A stretch of 64,000 nt of DNA. Origin: Archegozetes longisetosus (lineage: Eukaryota; Arthropoda; Arachnida; Sarcoptiformes; Trhypochthoniidae). The notes under the pieces were generated by a model. That model was given only the letters and a program-made list of their open reading frames with translations. It searched no databases and was not told where the DNA came from. The stretch covers positions 1 through 64,000 of the forward strand of contig JAEMBT020000003.1 of the NCBI GenBank assembly GCA_018873245.2, given 5' to 3'. Made by a program: the position numbers and the translations under genes. Below, piece by piece: positions 60,864 through 64,000 of the stretch; within the stretch, counting starts at the first letter, position 1, and each line of letters begins with the position of its first letter.

Positions 60864-60913
<50 letters not shown>

Positions 60914-61111
60914 GTCCCGGAAACAAACCACTTACAATGGAACCATGATAAGTGAATCTCTATATTTTGATAGGTTGTGATGATTATTAGGTTCATAAGT
61001 AACATATTTATTCTATAATTCCATTCAAATGGTCATTCCATCATCACTAAGTTAGCTAATTAAAATTAAGGAGAATCAATATTAAAATAAGCACTAGTTA
61101 TTAAGAAGTTT
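59566..61111. other. spacer with ACCGAT-rich patch and CT microsatellite
   Basis: At 60035-60100 short ACCGAT/ACCGATT motifs recur four to five times, like a subterminal motif cluster of a hAT end, but no partner end was found. The CT run is listed separately. No gene seen. Confidence 0.4.
60867..60911. repeat. (CT)n microsatellite
   Basis: Pure CT run of about 45 bp. The apparent Ser-Leu and Arg-Glu frames across it are repeat artefacts. Confidence 0.95.
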
Positions 61112-61182
61112 CCTACAGTGGCGCACTGCAATAATTTAGGAGTCTTATACTTGAGATCCTAGTTTCGAATTCAACGATTAAC
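61112..61182 (+). repeat. tRNA-like sequence, possible SINE head
   Basis: AGTGGCGCACTGCAA resembles a pol III A box (TGGCnnAGTnG), and AGTTTCGAATTC about 30-35 bp later resembles a B box (GGTTCGAnnC). The spacing is right for a tRNA. The acceptor stem does not pair well, so it is not called a tRNA gene. A tRNA pseudogene or SINE 5' end is the likely reading. Confidence 0.3.
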
Positions 61183-61420
61183 TATTTTTTATTAAGTTTT
61201 TTGTGAAAATTTTTATGCATTTCTTTATTATAGTTAAAATTTCTATTATATAAAGATATATTTTCGATAATTTCTTAAATCAAAGTGGAATAAGACTTCT
61301 AGAAATAATTTAACCTTACTATTAATCAAATCAAAATTAATATTTTAAGCTAACTGTTGGTGATAATGATAGGATTTGTAAAAATGGTCAAAACATAACA
61401 ATTTTCACAATGACTGTAAG

Positions 61421-62740
61421 TTACAAATGAAAGTTTTTCACACAAATTAGAGAAACTTTGGAATTACTGAACAATATTTGTTGATTACTAGAACTGTCGA
61501 AACTTTCATTTCTTAAACTCGAGTCAAACCATGAATTTTTAAAGAAAATCTTGAATTTTTCAGAAGAAAACTGATTGAATATAAGAGACCACATTATTAT
61601 TATCTGATTTTTATCATTCAACTTTATATCTACGATCTTTTCAATATTGATATGATCTTTGATCCTATTCCGAAAAATTTTGCGGACTCTGAAGACTTTT
61701 CTGTCTAAAGGTTGTAATTTTGAAGTTGTTTTCTTAGGAATTATCTATCTCTCTAAAGTCTTATTAGAATTCAGCCTCTCATCGATTTCAGAATGTGTGT
61801 TTTCATCATTTTGTCTGCCATAAACCTCAAGTAAAAGAAAGCATTTGTCAGGCATATCAGGTAAAAACACGTTTTCATACATGAAGAAGTTACTAATTTT
61901 CAGAAATTACAAAGTTTTTATTACAAACCAGTAAGCAATGCGAGACTTCGTGAGTTTTCCCGAATGACTACAAGTTATCGAAATGTTCGGCCAATGAATA
62001 AGTTTTTTCAACACAATTGGTCCTAATTTACTATTTTTTTTTCTTGAAGACAAGTAAAATTTTTTTGAGGACTGGCGTTACATTATAAGAATGCGTACAA
62101 CCGTATAATGTCTTCATTCCAAGAATCATTCACTTTTCACCAGTATCAGAAAGTGATCTCAATGAATGCTATTCGTAGTTACAGCTTGTCTGATCCATAT
62201 TAAAAATCTTGCTGATATTTATTGAATACTTAAATTAGAGCTTTAAAATGATTAAAAATTACCTATCAGAATAAAATTTAGATTTTTCTTCGAATAATTT
62301 TCGAAAATTAATTATTGATTCATCTATTTTTAGTATGTCCTAAACTTCTTTAAAAGAAACTAATTTGACTGCTTTACATGAAGAGATCCTTTTTCTCTTT
62401 TGTATTTAATTGCCCACGATTCAGATGCATTAAATTTGAAATTGTTCATTACAGAACATTCAGCTGCCCAGCTTCTTAGATCAATAGTATGAGCAGCAAA
62501 ATAGGAATCTCGCGCTTCTCGATATATTTTATAGACATAGTCATCAATCAATGATTTTTGATGTTGTCGGTTGCCATAATTTTGCAAATATACTCGAAAT
62601 CGTTTGATATAATACTTATATTTGAGTTTATATAAGCAACTCGCTCTGATCGAAGAAATTCCGTAGTTTGTATTCTTATCATTATAGTCGGCAACCTTAA
62701 GCATTTCAGATCCTGTATAAGACTTCTGTAATGTAAAAAT
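61421..62740 (-). pseudogene. pogo-type (HTH-CENPB + DDE) transposase, decayed
   Basis: On the minus strand, the N-terminal part (62740-62360) has an open frame ending with DLRSWAAECSVMNNFKFNAS and ESWAIKYKREKG, the CENP-B-type helix-turn-helix (DLRRWAL...NFKASxxWINKFKR). After a stop come GKLTKSRIAYWF, then KCFLLLEVYGRQNDE (normally LLLDSWSGQND, with Asp changed to Glu), then IIPKKTTSKLQPLDRKVFR with the last catalytic Asp. A C-terminal block at 61621-61421 reads IIIMWSLIFNQFSSEKF and NSWFDS. Several frame changes separate the blocks, so it cannot encode an active enzyme. It includes a TA/TG microsatellite just beyond its 5' end. Confidence 0.8.
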
Positions 62741-62752
62741 TTCAAAAAGTAG

Positions 62753-62754
<2 letters not shown>

Positions 62755-62819
<65 letters not shown>
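62755..62819. repeat. (TA)n(TG)n compound microsatellite
   Basis: About 40 bp of TA followed by about 26 bp of TG. Confidence 0.95.
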
Positions 62820-62820
<1 letters not shown>

Positions 62821-63749
62821 AACAATAACAGCAGATAATGAAGTAATCACGCTTGTTAACTACATGATGCAGTGCTAGTTTCAATTTGAACACAAAAAGA
62901 AGTCAAAACATCCGTGGTGATCATCTTAAAGGATATTTAAAAGCAATAAGATATTCTTTAAACTCAACCTCTAATAACAAAAGTAGGGTATGATCATCTT
63001 GAGACCATATAAGGCATGAAAAAGCATAACAAAATAAGGATCATGTGCGATATAATCATTTCATTACACATTTAAACGAAATATTCAATAACTAGCTAGA
63101 AATACGGGCAAAAGCCCGTTATTAAGTTCATAAAAAATAAAGATTTAAAACTTTATTCAACAAACAAATAGTTCTTTAAATAAAGATTTTTCAATTTCTT
63201 TCTCTCATTTAGTATTAGTCTAAAAACTTAGAATAACTCTAAAACCTTACTAAATCTTCGACGACTTTATTAGTCGTCGAATCTTTTGCTTGTATCACAA
63301 TCACTAATATTTGTAATAATATAATTACATGCACAAACACAGACACAAAATACACTTAAAATTTCACTTTTAAAAATCTTAAAACAATATAAAAAAATTT
63401 AACTTAATTTTACTAATCGTTGTTTTCGTTTGCTATGTGTGCGAGTTACTTGCATGTAGTGCAATGTCTTTTCTTGTTCAGAACTTTGCTTATTTAAATC
63501 GCATTGTGTTTCAATTAAGTGACGTATTCGCGAAATTGAAAATTAGAATAGTAGCTAAATTTTAGCCTAAAAAACACTTAAATCAACTCTTTGTATCAGA
63601 TAAAAACATTGAAACCAGTCTGATTTCTCTGTGATGACCACGAAGAAAGTTTTTGACTGGTCGTACAGAAAGAGCATTTAAGCATTTTATTATATAGAAA
63701 TCTAAGTCTAGTAAATTATATTTATTAAATACATAAAATAAATTAGATA

Positions 63750-63806
<57 letters not shown>

Positions 63807-64000
63807 TAAACTTAGAATAAGTGTTAAAAAATAATAATTGCTTACTATTAGTTGTGGAGTATTTGTCAATCACTATCACAATAACAGTAAAATAACAGCC
63901 AAAAACAAATTTTCTAAAACCAAAATTCAGCCAAAAACTCAAATTCTACTAAACTTTTGTTGTTGTTTTTATTTTATGATGCAATAACTGTTTCGATAAG
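62820..64000. other. spacer with a CGGGC hairpin motif and CT/AT microsatellite
   Basis: At 63091-63120 TAGCTAGAAATACGGGCAAAAGCCCGTTATTA forms a short GC hairpin of the kind found at ends of some mobile elements. A (CT)n(AT)n run lies at 63750-63804. No gene seen up to the window end. Confidence 0.4.
63750..63804. repeat. (CT)n(AT)n compound microsatellite
   Basis: CT run followed directly by an AT run, similar in make-up to half of the palindrome at 26827-26930. Confidence 0.95.

Noticed and set aside
60795..61005. Frames through the CT repeat (Ser-Leu and Arg-Glu runs)
   Set aside because: Microsatellite translations without support on either side.
62360..62893. 177-codon minus-strand frame as a new gene
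   Set aside because: Its N-terminal part is a TA/TG microsatellite read as Tyr-Ile and His-Thr repeats. The remainder is the DNA-binding end of a pogo transposase that stops at 62360.
1..64000. CRISPR array, bacterial operon or phage content
   Set aside because: Introns, MITEs with TA or 8-bp TSDs and metazoan gene families show nuclear animal DNA. Tandem arrays here have irregular short units and no spacers.

Overview
The window is animal nuclear DNA. It is strongly AT-rich, with few, well-spaced genes split by mostly GT-AG introns of about 50 bp to 3.4 kb. Between the genes lie many decayed DNA transposons and their short non-autonomous derivatives (MITEs). Gene content (pancreatic-type lipase with PLAT domain, peptide-type GPCR, SCP2 lipid-transfer protein, four-helix membrane proteins) and the transposon types (Merlin, Tc1/mariner, pogo, hAT) suggest an ecdysozoan, perhaps a mite or other arthropod. 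The sequence alone does not settle the taxon. There is no prokaryotic, plasmid or CRISPR material.

Layout. 0-1 kb: a small two-exon minus-strand gene meeting a possible plus-strand gene tail at the window edge. 1.8-3.6 kb: a decayed Merlin transposon with long compound inverted repeats. 5.7-6.4 kb: a foldback element with a perfect 8-bp target-site duplication (TSD). 8.2-10.3 kb: a seven-exon minus-strand gene with three SCP2 sterol/lipid-carrier domains, ending in the peroxisomal signal AKL. 10.3-17.6 kb: mostly non-coding with two TA-flanked MITEs. 17.6-24.6 kb: a secretory cluster on the plus strand, with a catalytically intact neutral lipase followed by three small secreted proteins of low complexity or unknown family. 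24.6-33 kb: gene-poor, with MITEs, a perfect microsatellite hairpin and a GC-richer island. 33.0-33.8 kb: a single-pass membrane protein resembling KCNE/MinK channel subunits. 34-41 kb: repeats and AT-rich spacer. 41.7-49.3 kb: a seven-exon class A GPCR whose introns host several transposons, and whose second intron appears to need a GA-AG splice. 49.5-59.3 kb: three minus-strand four-helix membrane proteins that look like local duplicates, separated by hAT, mariner and foldback elements. 59.4-64 kb: microsatellites, a tRNA-like/SINE-like sequence and a decayed pogo-type transposase.

The genes do not form a pathway. The clearest groupings are the lipase plus small secreted proteins and the four-helix membrane family. 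Exon structures were derived by hand from splice sites, reading phase and protein motifs. They have not been checked against transcripts.
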